Below, piece by piece: positions 1 through 7,983 of a stretch of DNA of 64,000 bases. The position numbers and the translations under genes are program-made. The notes below the pieces were generated by a model. The model worked only from the letters and a program-made list of their open reading frames with translations, made no database searches and was not told where the DNA came from. The stretch is taken from NCBI RefSeq assembly GCF_022878925.1, contig NZ_CP084628.1:620001-684000 (forward strand), read 5' to 3'. Position 1 is the first letter of the stretch. Every line of letters starts with the position of its first letter. The DNA is from Caballeronia sp. TF1N1 (GTDB taxonomy: Bacteria; Pseudomonadota; Gammaproteobacteria; Burkholderiales; Burkholderiaceae).

Positions 1-1
1 C

Positions 2-727
2 GCCCAGTTCGATTCAGTGGAGAAGCGCATCGGTACGCTCGTCGTCGAACTGGAGGCCACGGCGAGCCGGCAGAACCGCGATATCGCGGAACTGGATCAG
101 ATGTACGCGGACAACTACGAAACGTTCCGCCAGTTCGAAGCGGCCAAGGCGCATGGCGAGGCTTCGCTCGAGTCGTACCGCGTGGCGCTTGCGCAAGAGC
201 CTCAAGCCGGCGACGCGTTCGCCGCGCAACGCATGATGGACACGCGTCGCCGCGCAAACGCACTGGCGCAAAAAATCGACGACTTGAGCCGCGCCATGCT
301 GATGGCCGAACAACTCGCGCCGCAGATCCGCATGGAGCAGGATCACAAGCGAACGCTCATCTCCAAGTTCGGCACGGCGAAAACCGTGTTGATTCCCGCG
401 TGGACCAACGCGTTCTCGCTCTACATCAAGCAACTGAGTTCGAAGAAGGCGGCCGACCTAGCCAACGCCACGTTCGATGCCGCCGACATGGCGCTACGCG
501 CGCAGGCCGACCAACTGCATGCCAACGCCGGCGCGGTGACGAGACTGGCGGAGCGTCCCGTCATCGCGACCGAAACCTTCGAATACACGCAGCAGAAGTT
601 GTTCGCCGCGCTCGATGAAATGGCAAAGATCATCGACGAAGGCCAACGCAAACGCAAAGCCGACGAACCGCGGCTGCGCAAGCTCGAGCAGGATCTCATC
701 GCCCGGTTCAACGACCGTAACCACTAA
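2..727 (+). CDS. telA: Toxic anion resistance protein, TelA family (5' truncated)
   Basis: The reading frame is open from the window edge, so the N-terminus lies outside. About 241 residues are visible, ending at a TAA. The segment is almost entirely charged alpha-helix with heptad-like leucines, and the central stretch with PAWTNAFSLYIKQL matches the conserved core of the TelA/KlaA family. TelA proteins are cytoplasmic helical proteins of unknown biochemistry linked to tellurite and other oxyanion or membrane stress. The gene is followed after 14 bp by a VWA protein and then DUF475 and TerD genes, the usual ter neighbourhood. Family assignment is from sequence resemblance and context; the role in this strain is inferred. 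Confidence 0.85.
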   Translation, partial: AQFDSVEKRIGTLVVELEATASRQNRDIAELDQMYADNYETFRQFEAAKAHGEASLESYRVALAQEPQAGDAFAAQRMMDTRRRANALAQKIDDLSRAMLMAEQLAPQIRMEQDHKRTLISKFGTAKTVLIPAWTNAFSLYIKQLSSKKAADLANATFDAADMALRAQADQLHANAGAVTRLAERPVIATETFEYTQQKLFAALDEMAKIIDEGQRKRKADEPRLRKLEQDLIARFNDRNH

Positions 728-741
728 AAGAAAAATCTCGC

Positions 742-1503
742 ATGTCCATCATCAACCTCAAGAAACCGGCCCTCGCTGCGCGCGCCGACAGCGTTTCGAT
801 CATCCTGAGCAAGCGTAGCCTGCCGCGTCCGCCCGTCGTGCGAGTAGCGGCGGCGCTGGACATCTCGGGTTCAGCGAAGGGTCTGTACGAATCCGGGATC
901 ATCCAGGAAACGCATGACCGCATGCTTGGCATCGCCATGAAGTTCGATGACAACGGCGAAATCGATACCTGGACCTTCACTGACACCTTCGACCGCCTGC
1001 CAACGGCGACGCCCGAAAACTATGGCGCCTATATCACCGAAGAGGTGATGAAGAATGCGTCGGTGCGCAAGTGGGGCGCGACGGAATACGCGCCCGTGAT
1101 GACGGATATCGTCAATTTCTTCTTCGCGGCGGCAGCGCCCGATGCGAACGACAAGCCTGGCTTTTTCCGCCGGCTTTTCGGCGCGCCGCAGAACGACGTC
1201 ACCGTCGCCAATGCCGCACCCGCCAACAACATGCCCGTGTGGGTCCTGTTCGTGACGGATGGACAGAACCCTGCTTTCGACCGCGCGCGCGTCTGGAAGC
1301 TGCTGCGCGAGACGCAGAAGTTCCCGATCTACTGGTCGCTCATCGGCGTGGGTAATCCCGACGAATTCGCCTTCCTCGAAGAAGTCGCCGAGCAATTGCC
1401 GAATGCAGGCTTCCTGCATCTCGAATCGCTCGACATCTCCGATCAGGCGATCTACGAGCAACTCATTACCGAGGAATTCTGTGACTGGGTGCGCGGTAAG
1501 TAA
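742..1503 (+). CDS. VWA-domain protein of the ter cluster (TerF-like)
   Basis: 253 residues. A von Willebrand factor A domain is recognisable: the MIDAS motif DISGS near residue 38, a threonine around residue 115 (KWGATEYAP) and a TDG acidic loop near residue 172, so the metal-binding site looks intact. The C-terminal half with PIYWSLIGVGNPDEFAFL matches the TerF-type VWA. The first residues, MSIINLKK, resemble the start of the TerD-family protein encoded downstream, suggesting a vestigial or short TerD-like N-terminal strand. Such VWA proteins are thought to scaffold metal-dependent complexes with TerD-type calcium-binding proteins. It lies between telA and the DUF475 gene in one probable operon. 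Confidence 0.88.
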   Translation: MSIINLKKPALAARADSVSIILSKRSLPRPPVVRVAAALDISGSAKGLYESGIIQETHDRMLGIAMKFDDNGEIDTWTFTDTFDRLPTATPENYGAYITEEVMKNASVRKWGATEYAPVMTDIVNFFFAAAAPDANDKPGFFRRLFGAPQNDVTVANAAPANNMPVWVLFVTDGQNPAFDRARVWKLLRETQKFPIYWSLIGVGNPDEFAFLEEVAEQLPNAGFLHLESLDISDQAIYEQLITEEFCDWVRGK

Positions 1504-1541
1504 GCGATTCATCCCGGCCATTTTTTTCTCTCGAGCAATAC

Positions 1542-2567
1542 ATGATCAAGCAATTCAAAATCCCGTTCGCGTTGACGTTCATCGCGCTCATGCTCGCATT
1601 CCTGATCGGCGGCGTGAAGGACATGATCCTCGTGGCCGTGCTGTGCGTGCTCGAAATCTCCCTCTCACTCGATAACGCCGTGGCCAACGCGGCCGTCCTG
1701 CGCAACTGGTCGGACAAGTGGCGCGACCGTTTCATGACGTTCGGCCTGCCGGTCGCCGTGATCGGCATGCGGCTGCTGTTTCCGCTGCTGATCGTCGCGG
1801 TGGCGGGCGGCATTGGCTTGTGGCAGGCCGCCAGGCTCGCGCTCGAAGCGCCGGATCAGTACGCCGCCATTCTGACTTCGGCGCATCACGAAGTCTCGGC
1901 ATTCGGCGGCGCGTTTCTCTTGATGGTGTTCTTCGGCTTCATGTTCAACGCCGACAAGGAAGAACATTGGATCGAGGTCATCGAGAAGCCCTTCGCGCGA
2001 CTGGGCCGCCTCTCCGCGATTGAAGTGGCGTTGACGCTCGGCATCATCGCGCTCGTTTCCACCCAGTTGCCGGACGGCGAGCGTGCATCGTTCCTGCTGG
2101 CGGGCGGCGGCGGCGTCATCGCCTTCATCGTCGCGCATGGCGTCGGCGATCTGGTCGGCGGCGACGCGACCGGCGAACGGATCGTGCGCGAAGGCGTCGC
2201 GGGTTTCATGTACCTCGAAGTACTCGATTCGTCGTTCAGCTTCGACGGCGTGATCGGCGCATTCGCCCTGACCAACAACATCTTCCTGATTGCGCTCGGA
2301 CTCGGCGTGGGCGCGGCTTATATCCGTCAGATGACGCTGATCCTGCTCAAGAAAGGAACGCTTGCGCAATATCGCTTTTTGGAACACGGCGCGTTCTGGG
2401 CGATCGGCGCGCTTGCGGCAATCATGCTGTGCGTCAACGTCGACGTTCCGGAAGTAGTCACGGGGCTAATCGGCGCATGCACGATCGGCGTTGCGGTCGT
2501 CAGTTCGATCATCGTGCAACGTCGCGAAGTCACGCGCGACGCGACTTCCGACAACCCTGCTTCCTGA
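1542..2567 (+). CDS. DUF475 integral membrane protein (TerC-like)
   Basis: 341 residues with about nine hydrophobic membrane segments. Conserved acidic, TerC-like membrane motifs are visible: EISLSLDNAVANA near residue 40 and EVLDSSFSFDGVIGAFALT near residue 225; paired Asp/Asn residues of this kind are proposed to bind a metal ion within the membrane in the TerC/LysE-type superfamily. TerC-like proteins are the membrane component of tellurite-resistance systems and some have been implicated in metal efflux. The gene is 38 bp after the VWA gene and 61 bp before terD, consistent with co-transcription. The transported substrate cannot be read from sequence. Confidence 0.9.
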   Translation: MIKQFKIPFALTFIALMLAFLIGGVKDMILVAVLCVLEISLSLDNAVANAAVLRNWSDKWRDRFMTFGLPVAVIGMRLLFPLLIVAVAGGIGLWQAARLALEAPDQYAAILTSAHHEVSAFGGAFLLMVFFGFMFNADKEEHWIEVIEKPFARLGRLSAIEVALTLGIIALVSTQLPDGERASFLLAGGGGVIAFIVAHGVGDLVGGDATGERIVREGVAGFMYLEVLDSSFSFDGVIGAFALTNNIFLIALGLGVGAAYIRQMTLILLKKGTLAQYRFLEHGAFWAIGALAAIMLCVNVDVPEVVTGLIGACTIGVAVVSSIIVQRREVTRDATSDNPAS

Positions 2568-2628
2568 TCCGGACGCGCCGCCCAGAGTCGCGGCGCGATC
2601 CAAACCTTCAAACGAGAGCAAGTAATCC

Positions 2629-3300
2629 ATGTCAATGATCAATCTGTCCAAAGGCGGCCGGATCAATCTGTCGAAAGAAGCGCCGCACGCAAGCAAGTTC
2701 CGCATCGGCCTGGGGTGGGATGCCAATGCCACCGATACCGGCGACAACTTCGACCTCGACGTCTCCGTGTTCCTGTGCAAATACGACGAACAGAGCAATC
2801 CGAAGCTCTTGTCGCAGAAGCACTTCATCTTCTACAACACGGAAATTCGCACGCTCGACCGCGAAACCACGTTTTTCCAGCCCGGCGACGAATGGCCACG
2901 AAAGGGCATGTCGTCGTCCGAGTGTCTCGGCGTCGTGCATAGCGGCGACAATCAAACCGGTAGCGGCGGTGGCGACGACGAAGTCATCTTCATCGACAGC
3001 AAAAAACTCGACGCTGCGGTAGACGAAATTTCGGTCGTCGTGACGATCGATCGCGCAGCGGAGCGCAAGCAGAACTTCGGACAGGTTCGCAACAGCTACA
3101 TCGAAATCTCCGAGGAAGATACCGGCAAGGTGCTCGCCCGTTATCCGCTCGAAGAAGATTTCTCGCTGGAAACCGCCGTGCAGGTGGGAAGCTTCTATCG
3201 TCGCGACGGACAGTTCATGTTCAAGGCGGTCGGCATGGGCTACAACCGTGGGCTCGCGGATTTCGTCGCCGCTTATGGCGGCCGCGTCGACCGCGCCTGA
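2629..3300 (+). CDS. terD: TerD family tellurite-resistance/stress protein
   Basis: 223 residues. The TerD beta-sandwich signature is clear: N-terminal MSMINLSKGGRINLSK, then IGLGWDANATDTGDNFDLDV, where the Asp-rich loop is the family calcium-binding site, and RNSYIEISEEDTG later. Somewhat longer than canonical TerD (about 190 residues), so it may correspond to TerZ or another paralogue. It is a cytoplasmic calcium-binding protein expected to act with the TerC-like and VWA partners upstream. A second in-frame ATG lies two codons in, at 2635. Family is certain, paralogue name is not. Confidence 0.93.
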   Translation: MSMINLSKGGRINLSKEAPHASKFRIGLGWDANATDTGDNFDLDVSVFLCKYDEQSNPKLLSQKHFIFYNTEIRTLDRETTFFQPGDEWPRKGMSSSECLGVVHSGDNQTGSGGGDDEVIFIDSKKLDAAVDEISVVVTIDRAAERKQNFGQVRNSYIEISEEDTGKVLARYPLEEDFSLETAVQVGSFYRRDGQFMFKAVGMGYNRGLADFVAAYGGRVDRA

Positions 3301-3314
3301 AACGGAGATTTGTC

Positions 3315-3356
3315 ATGGCGTGGCGTTACCGGCAAGAGTATGCGAATGTCCAGTGA
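3315..3356 (+). CDS. Possible 13-codon leader ORF
   Basis: The best ribosome binding site after terD, a GGAG at 3304-3307 seven bases ahead of ATG 3315, drives a 13-codon frame that stops at 3354-3356, just inside the following gene, which is in another frame (starting about 3346). Stop and start overlap closely, as in translational coupling. It may be a leader peptide, or the remnant of a start separated from the main frame by a one-base indel. No homology is recognisable at this length. Confidence 0.25.
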   Translation: MAWRYRQEYANVQ

Positions 3357-4215
3357 ACCCGGACCGCTGAGCTTCCCGGACACACCGGGCACGTTGCAAG
3401 TCGACGATTCCCGAGCCGACCGCAGTTCCAATGCGCGCAGCAACGTCGTCCGTGAGCCATCCGTGCGCCCGCTTTTTGTGTCGCGCGAGGAACGCGCCGC
3501 GAGCGCACCGCAAAGCTTGGGCGAGCCGGGAAAGACGCCCTTCGGAGACGCTGGCCATCCGTTGCTGAACCAGTGTTTCGAGTGCGCGCGCCAACAGTTT
3601 CCCGGCCTGTATCCTCGACAGCAGGCACGCATCGAACGCGCGATTCGCCGGCTCGTACCGCCACGGCTCGAACACATCGTCGTCATGGCCGAAGCGCCGT
3701 TGCATGCATGCGGCGAGGCTGTCAAAACGTTCACCCGCATGATGCGCGACTTCGCTGAACTGGATGGCGCCGGCCTGATGCGCGACCTGCTCGAACGTGC
3801 TGCACATAAACCTGGTCTGATCGACCGCCTAACAGGCCGATACCTGGGCACGGAAACGCCGGAACTGGATTTTCGCGGCCTCCTGACCACGCTCAAGACT
3901 TCGTTGCACTCGTTTCCGGCGCGCGTGGTGTCGTCGCGGCAACACATCGCGGAAGCGCACGACGGTCTGGCTATCGGTCTTGCCGCCTTGAGCGCCGTCG
4001 CCGATTTGCCGGAGCCCTCGGACAACGCGAGCGCCGCGCGCGCATTGCTCGATCGCCGCGCGATGGTGCGTCAGGCATTTCAGCAACTCGAACTGTTGTC
4101 CCTGCAAGTCGATGCGTTCGAAACCGATGTTGTCGATCTGCTTTCGCGCGCCGATCAACTGATGAACGTGACCCTCCCCGCCGCCCTGGCTGCGCGGTCG
4201 CAGCCCAAGCGTTGA
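3346..4215 (+). CDS. Hypothetical helical protein of the ter cluster
   Basis: About 289 residues from ATG 3346; ATG 3340 and TTG 3310 are alternative starts. I do not recognise a named family. The N-terminal ~70 residues are polar and probably disordered; from about residue 85 the protein is predicted to be mostly amphipathic helix, ending in LLSRADQLMNVTLPAALAARSQPKR, reminiscent of the helical style of TelA but without its motifs. It has no signal peptide or membrane segment. It follows terD by about 45 bp in the same direction, so it is probably a cytoplasmic accessory of the ter operon. The start region is unusual because the strongest ribosome binding site addresses another frame. Confidence 0.7.
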   Translation: MSSEPGPLSFPDTPGTLQVDDSRADRSSNARSNVVREPSVRPLFVSREERAASAPQSLGEPGKTPFGDAGHPLLNQCFECARQQFPGLYPRQQARIERAIRRLVPPRLEHIVVMAEAPLHACGEAVKTFTRMMRDFAELDGAGLMRDLLERAAHKPGLIDRLTGRYLGTETPELDFRGLLTTLKTSLHSFPARVVSSRQHIAEAHDGLAIGLAALSAVADLPEPSDNASAARALLDRRAMVRQAFQQLELLSLQVDAFETDVVDLLSRADQLMNVTLPAALAARSQPKR

Positions 4216-4243
4216 GAAACGAGCGTTTTACATGGAGCCTTCG

Positions 4244-4888
4244 ATGTCCAAGCAACACCGCACCGTCGCCGCATTCGATTTCGACGGCACCATTACCACC
4301 GGCGACAGCCTCAAGGCTTTCGTGCTGCACACCGTCGGGCCGATTCGTTTCGCCACATCGGCCATATGGGCGGCGCCGGCGCTGACAGGCATGGCACTAG
4401 GCCGATGCGACCGCGGAACCGCGAAGGCCGAATATTTGAAATACGCTCTGAAACACGTCTCGCGCGATGCGCTACAACTCGCTGCCCAAAGCTTCTGTGC
4501 CACGCGCCTGCCGGCCATGATCCGGCCGGAGATGATCGAACGCGTGCGGCAACATCAGGCGCTTGGGCACGAGGTGGTGATCGTGAGCGCGTCGCCTTCT
4601 CTGTATCTTCGTCTCTGGGCGCAGACCATCGGAATCGGCACGGTGCTGTCGACTGAACTGGAATTGACGGAATCGGGATACGCGGGCCGGTTCATCGGCG
4701 CCAATTGCTGGGGGCCGGAGAAAGTCGAGCGTCTGAAGGCATGGTGGGGCGCATATCGCCCAATGACCTTGTATGCCTATGGCGACAGCGCGGGCGACAC
4801 GGAGATGGCCGAAGCCGCCGACGTTCCATGGATTCGCGGATGCGGCGCCTTGCCGACCTTGCCAGCCCTGAGCGATACTCATTATTAA
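4244..4888 (+). CDS. HAD-superfamily subfamily IB phosphatase (SerB-like)
   Basis: 214 residues from ATG 4244, which has a GGAG six bases upstream; an in-frame ATG at 4232 lacks a ribosome binding site. All HAD motifs are present: FDFDGT (nucleophile and acid Asp, near residue 11), VIVSAS (motif II Ser, near residue 112), a Lys around WGPEKVERLKAW, and GDSAGDTEMAE (motif IV). The helical cap after motif I is the IB type seen in SerB and related phosphatases. It should dephosphorylate a small phosphomonoester; some relatives act on lysophosphatidic or glycerol phosphates. It follows the ter cluster by 28 bp, so read-through is possible. Confidence 0.88.
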   Translation: MSKQHRTVAAFDFDGTITTGDSLKAFVLHTVGPIRFATSAIWAAPALTGMALGRCDRGTAKAEYLKYALKHVSRDALQLAAQSFCATRLPAMIRPEMIERVRQHQALGHEVVIVSASPSLYLRLWAQTIGIGTVLSTELELTESGYAGRFIGANCWGPEKVERLKAWWGAYRPMTLYAYGDSAGDTEMAEAADVPWIRGCGALPTLPALSDTHY

Positions 4889-4941
4889 GACAGCGCGGGA
4901 GTCGGCAGGCGATCTCCGACCGCTATACTTCGTCCCGCTTA

Positions 4942-5006
4942 TTCGTTCCGCTTTTTCGTTCCGCTTTTTCGTTCCGCTTTTTCGTTCCGCTTTTTCGTTC
5001 CGCTTT
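4942..5006 (+). repeat. Five perfect 13-bp tandem repeats
   Basis: Unit TTCGTTCCGCTTT occurs five times head to tail without a mismatch (starts 4942, 4955, 4968, 4981, 4994), flanked by degenerate half copies on each side (4934-4941 and 5007-5020). It lies in the 162-bp gap between the phosphatase and yjdM, 45 bp before the yjdM start, therefore probably in its promoter or leader. On the RNA it would be a pyrimidine-rich tract. Such perfect short tandems are prone to slippage and copy-number change. Confidence 0.97.
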
Positions 5007-5050
5007 TTCGCCCTGCTTCCGCACCACCTCCTCGCATCGAAGGACCCCGC

Positions 5051-5392
5051 ATGACCGCCCTGCCCCCGTGCCCCCAATGCCATTCCGAATTCACCTACGA
5101 AGACGGCAAGCTCTTCATTTGCCCCGAATGCGCGCATGAATGGTCGGCCGATGAATCTCCCGCCGCCGAAGCCGAAACGAAGGTTTATCGCGATTCGGCG
5201 GGCAACATTCTGCAAGACGGCGACACCGTCACCATCATCAAGGATCTCAAGCTGAAGGGCTCGTCCGGCGTACTCAAGATGGGTACGAAGGTCAAGAACA
5301 TCCGCCTTGTCGATAGCGATCACGATATCGATTGCAAAATCGACGGCTTCGGCGCCATGAGTCTCAAGTCCGAATTCGTCAAGAAGATCTGA
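5051..5392 (+). CDS. yjdM: YjdM/PhnA-like zinc-ribbon protein
   Basis: 113 residues, the usual family length. The N-terminus carries a zinc ribbon, [21 protein letters not shown] (four Cys), followed by the PhnA domain with [23 protein letters not shown] and a C-terminal [21 protein letters not shown]. The family was named after the phosphonate (phn) locus but its function is not established; it is not the phosphonoacetate hydrolase. Start ATG 5051 has AAGGA six bases upstream. It is a single gene, preceded by the 13-bp tandem repeat and converging on the PAP2 gene. Confidence 0.95.
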   Translation: MTALPPCPQCHSEFTYEDGKLFICPECAHEWSADESPAAEAETKVYRDSAGNILQDGDTVTIIKDLKLKGSSGVLKMGTKVKNIRLVDSDHDIDCKIDGFGAMSLKSEFVKKI

Positions 5393-5405
5393 GCGCGCAC
5401 GTCGT

Positions 5406-5430
5406 GGACGAGGTGCGCCTTACCTCGTCC
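5406..5430. terminator. Hairpin between convergent genes
   Basis: Perfect 9-bp inverted repeat (GGACGAGGT ... ACCTCGTCC) with a 7-nt loop, 13 bp after the yjdM stop and overlapping the stop codon of the convergent PAP2 gene. There is no following T-run, so it is a structure-only terminator candidate or a stabilising 3' hairpin. Confidence 0.5.
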
Positions 5431-6202
5431 GCATGCCGCTAGCCGGCACGCGGCGCGCCAACTCCGCCAGGCCGATACAAAACGCGAGCCACGCGCCGCC
5501 CGAGGCGAATCCGCCCGCGACATCCGTCAGAAAATGCACGCCGATCACCACGCGGCTCGTGCCGATCAGCAGCACTAGAAGACAGGTCGAAGCGACGATG
5601 AGCGCATCGCCGCCGCGCGAGGCGACGCGCATCAACACATAGGCGCACATGCCGTAGCAGACCATCGATCCGAACGAATGGCCGCTCGGAAACGAATAGC
5701 TCTCGGGCAGCGGCACGAGCGCGCCGATGGGCCGCTCGCGATGCATCGACAGCTTGAGCACGCGATTGAGCAGACCGCCCAGGCTCGTCGTCGCGATCAG
5801 AAAGAGCGCCAGTCCGAAGTGCCGCTTCCACGCCAGCGCCACGCAGACGAGCGCGCACAACAACGCCAGGAACAGCGGATCGCCAAGATGCGTCAAGCGC
5901 GCGAAGCTTTGCGCGGCCAGCGGCGGCACGCCTTTGCGGATGCTATCGAGCAGAAGCTGATCGGCGCTCGAAAACGCCTCGCCGCGCTCGACGCGCGTGG
6001 CGATTGCTGCGAACACCATCACGCCGCACGCAAGCGGAACCAGCGCCGCGAACACGACGAGCGTCCTCTGCGTGGGCGGTTCGCGCGTGTCGAGCAAGCG
6101 CACGAACGCGCTCCAGGCGAGCGCCGCGCCAAGCGGCGCCGCCACGAGCACGAACGCGATGACCCACAACGCGTGAGCTTCTGCTAAGCCTGCATAGTCC
6201 AT
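5420..6202 (-). CDS. PAP2-family membrane phosphatase
   Basis: 260 residues, with about six membrane segments. The three phosphatase motifs are present in order: KLSMHRERP (motif 1, near residue 150), FPSGHS (motif 2, near residue 172, catalytic acid His) and SRVVIGVHFLTD (motif 3, near residue 215, nucleophile His). Family members dephosphorylate lipid phosphates such as undecaprenyl pyrophosphate or phosphatidic acid at the outer face of the inner membrane. Start ATG 6202 has a GGAGG ten bases upstream. It is transcribed alone, convergent with yjdM and divergent from fae. Confidence 0.92.
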   Translation of the reverse strand: MDYAGLAEAHALWVIAFVLVAAPLGAALAWSAFVRLLDTREPPTQRTLVVFAALVPLACGVMVFAAIATRVERGEAFSSADQLLLDSIRKGVPPLAAQSFARLTHLGDPLFLALLCALVCVALAWKRHFGLALFLIATTSLGGLLNRVLKLSMHRERPIGALVPLPESYSFPSGHSFGSMVCYGMCAYVLMRVASRGGDALIVASTCLLVLLIGTSRVVIGVHFLTDVAGGFASGGAWLAFCIGLAELARRVPASGMRTR

Positions 6203-6422
6203 CGATCGACAACCTCCGTTTGATTCGACTTGGCTAGACGTTCTACCATGCCCGCCGCCGATGGAAATTAGGACGGACTAAGTCGAGCTTCGGATTCGCC
6301 CTACGGGTACTCCCGGAGTTGATTGAATCTCACACCCACGCTGACAAATCGTCGATTCCTCATCGCGCAACGCCCGCCGCAAAATCGCTTCATCCTCAAC
6401 GTAACGCAAAGGATTGGAGTCC

Positions 6423-6935
6423 ATGCGAAAGAATCTGTATATCGGCGAAGGCTTCGAGGGACCGGGCGTGAATCTCGCCCATATCAACGTGCTGGTCGGT
6501 CCGCGCGACGGTCCCGCCGGTCAGGCCTTCGCCACCGCGCTCGCGACGCCATCGGCCGGGCACGCGCCCTTCGTCGTGATCGCACGGCCCGGCGTGCCGA
6601 CCAAGCCGCTCACGCTCTACGTGAACAAGGCGCCGATCGACGGCGACTTCCACGGCAACGCGACCTGGGGCGCATCGCAGGCCGGCATAGCGAAAGCCGT
6701 GGCCGAAGCGCTCGAACAAGGCACGCTGCCGCCCGAGGCGGAGAACGAGTGGGTGGTCGTATCGGCGAACTGGGTGAATCCCAAGACCGACGATCTCGAC
6801 GCCGTCTTCGAGAACAACTATCGCGCGTGCAGGAACGCAATCGTCGCGGCCATGGAAGGCTTGCCGTATCGACATGCCGTGTTCGAGGCGGCACGCGATG
6901 TCTCGAACCCGTTCTACACGCCGAAGAAGCGCTGA
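6423..6935 (+). CDS. fae: Formaldehyde-activating enzyme (Fae)
   Basis: 170 residues, exactly the usual length for Fae. The hallmark start IGEGFEGPGVNLAHINVLVG contains the His that acts as acid catalyst in characterised Fae, and ANWVNPKTDDLDAVFENNY follows near the C-terminus. Fae condenses formaldehyde with tetrahydromethanopterin to methylene-H4MPT. ATG 6423 is chosen because a GGAG lies just upstream; the frame could also open at TTG 6414. No other H4MPT-pathway gene is in the window; instead it is 10 bp ahead of an aldo/keto reductase gene. Either the pathway genes are elsewhere, or this is a Fae homologue with another aldehyde or pterin partner. Confidence 0.95.
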   Translation: MRKNLYIGEGFEGPGVNLAHINVLVGPRDGPAGQAFATALATPSAGHAPFVVIARPGVPTKPLTLYVNKAPIDGDFHGNATWGASQAGIAKAVAEALEQGTLPPEAENEWVVVSANWVNPKTDDLDAVFENNYRACRNAIVAAMEGLPYRHAVFEAARDVSNPFYTPKKR

Positions 6936-6945
6936 GGAGACGACC

Positions 6946-7983
6946 ATGGAATACGTACGTCTCGGCCAGTCCGGACTCAAGGTTTCGCGCCTGTGTCTCG
7001 GCACCATGAACATGGGCACGCCGCAATGGAAGCCCTGGATTTTCGATGAAGCGCAAAGCGAGCCGATCGTGCGCCATGCGCTCGATGCGGGCGTGAACTT
7101 CATCGATCTCGCCGATTTTTATTCGACCGGCGTCGGCGAGGAAGTGGTCGGCCGCATCCTGAAGCGGCTCGTGCGGCGCGAGGATATCGTCGTCACCACG
7201 AAGGTCGGTTACGACATGGCGAGCACGCCGAACGCGGGCGGCCATTCGCGCAAGCACGTGATGGACGGCATCGACGCGTCGCTCAAGCGTCTCGACATGG
7301 ACTACGTCGACATTTACATGCTGCATTTTTTCGACGTGAACACGCCCGTCGAAGAAACCCTGGCCGCGCTCGACGATATCGTGCGCGCGGGCAAGGCGCG
7401 CTATATCGGCGTCTCGACGATGTACACCTGGCAGTTCGCCAAGATCGTGCAGGCGTGCGAACGCCACGGCTGGCACAAGCCGATCAACATGCAATTGCAG
7501 TTGAACGCCGCGTATCGCGAGGAAGAGCGCGAGATGATTCCGTATTGCATCGATCAGGGCGTCGGCGTGTCGGTGTTCAGTCCGCTCGCGCGCGGCCTGC
7601 TGACGAACGACGCCGGCTCGAATCGCAATCAGACGGACTTCTTCACCGCGCAAATGTATGGCGATGCCGCTTCGCGCAGCGTCGCGGCATCCGTGGCGCG
7701 AGTGGCGGCGCGACGCGGCGTGACATCCGCGCAGATTGCGCAGGCATGGGTGCTGAACCGTCCGGGTGTGTCGAGCATGCTGGTTGGCGCGGATTCGGCC
7801 GCGCAGTTCGACAGCGCGCTCGCCGCGCTCGACACGCATCTCAGCGACGACGAAATGCACGAACTCGACCGCAACTACACACCGTGCGATCTCATCAACG
7901 ATTACACGGCGGGACGGCGTATCGCCCGCGAAGCGCGTGAGGCGCGCGGCGCATTCGACGAACTCATGGAGCGCGCGGCATGA
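6946..7983 (+). CDS. Aldo/keto reductase
   Basis: 345 residues. It has the AKR barrel with the catalytic tetrad visible: Asp and Tyr in FIDLADFYS (near residue 50), Lys in VVTTKVGYD (near 87) and His in IYMLHFFD (near 125). It should reduce an aldehyde or ketone, or oxidise an alcohol, with NADP(H). The ribosome binding site GAGGAG precedes ATG 6946. Its stop overlaps the start of the following aldehyde dehydrogenase by 4 bp (ATGA), so the two are translationally coupled, and it lies 10 bp after fae. Together they look like an aldehyde-handling operon; the substrate is not evident. Confidence 0.93.
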   Translation: MEYVRLGQSGLKVSRLCLGTMNMGTPQWKPWIFDEAQSEPIVRHALDAGVNFIDLADFYSTGVGEEVVGRILKRLVRREDIVVTTKVGYDMASTPNAGGHSRKHVMDGIDASLKRLDMDYVDIYMLHFFDVNTPVEETLAALDDIVRAGKARYIGVSTMYTWQFAKIVQACERHGWHKPINMQLQLNAAYREEEREMIPYCIDQGVGVSVFSPLARGLLTNDAGSNRNQTDFFTAQMYGDAASRSVAASVARVAARRGVTSAQIAQAWVLNRPGVSSMLVGADSAAQFDSALAALDTHLSDDEMHELDRNYTPCDLINDYTAGRRIAREAREARGAFDELMERAA

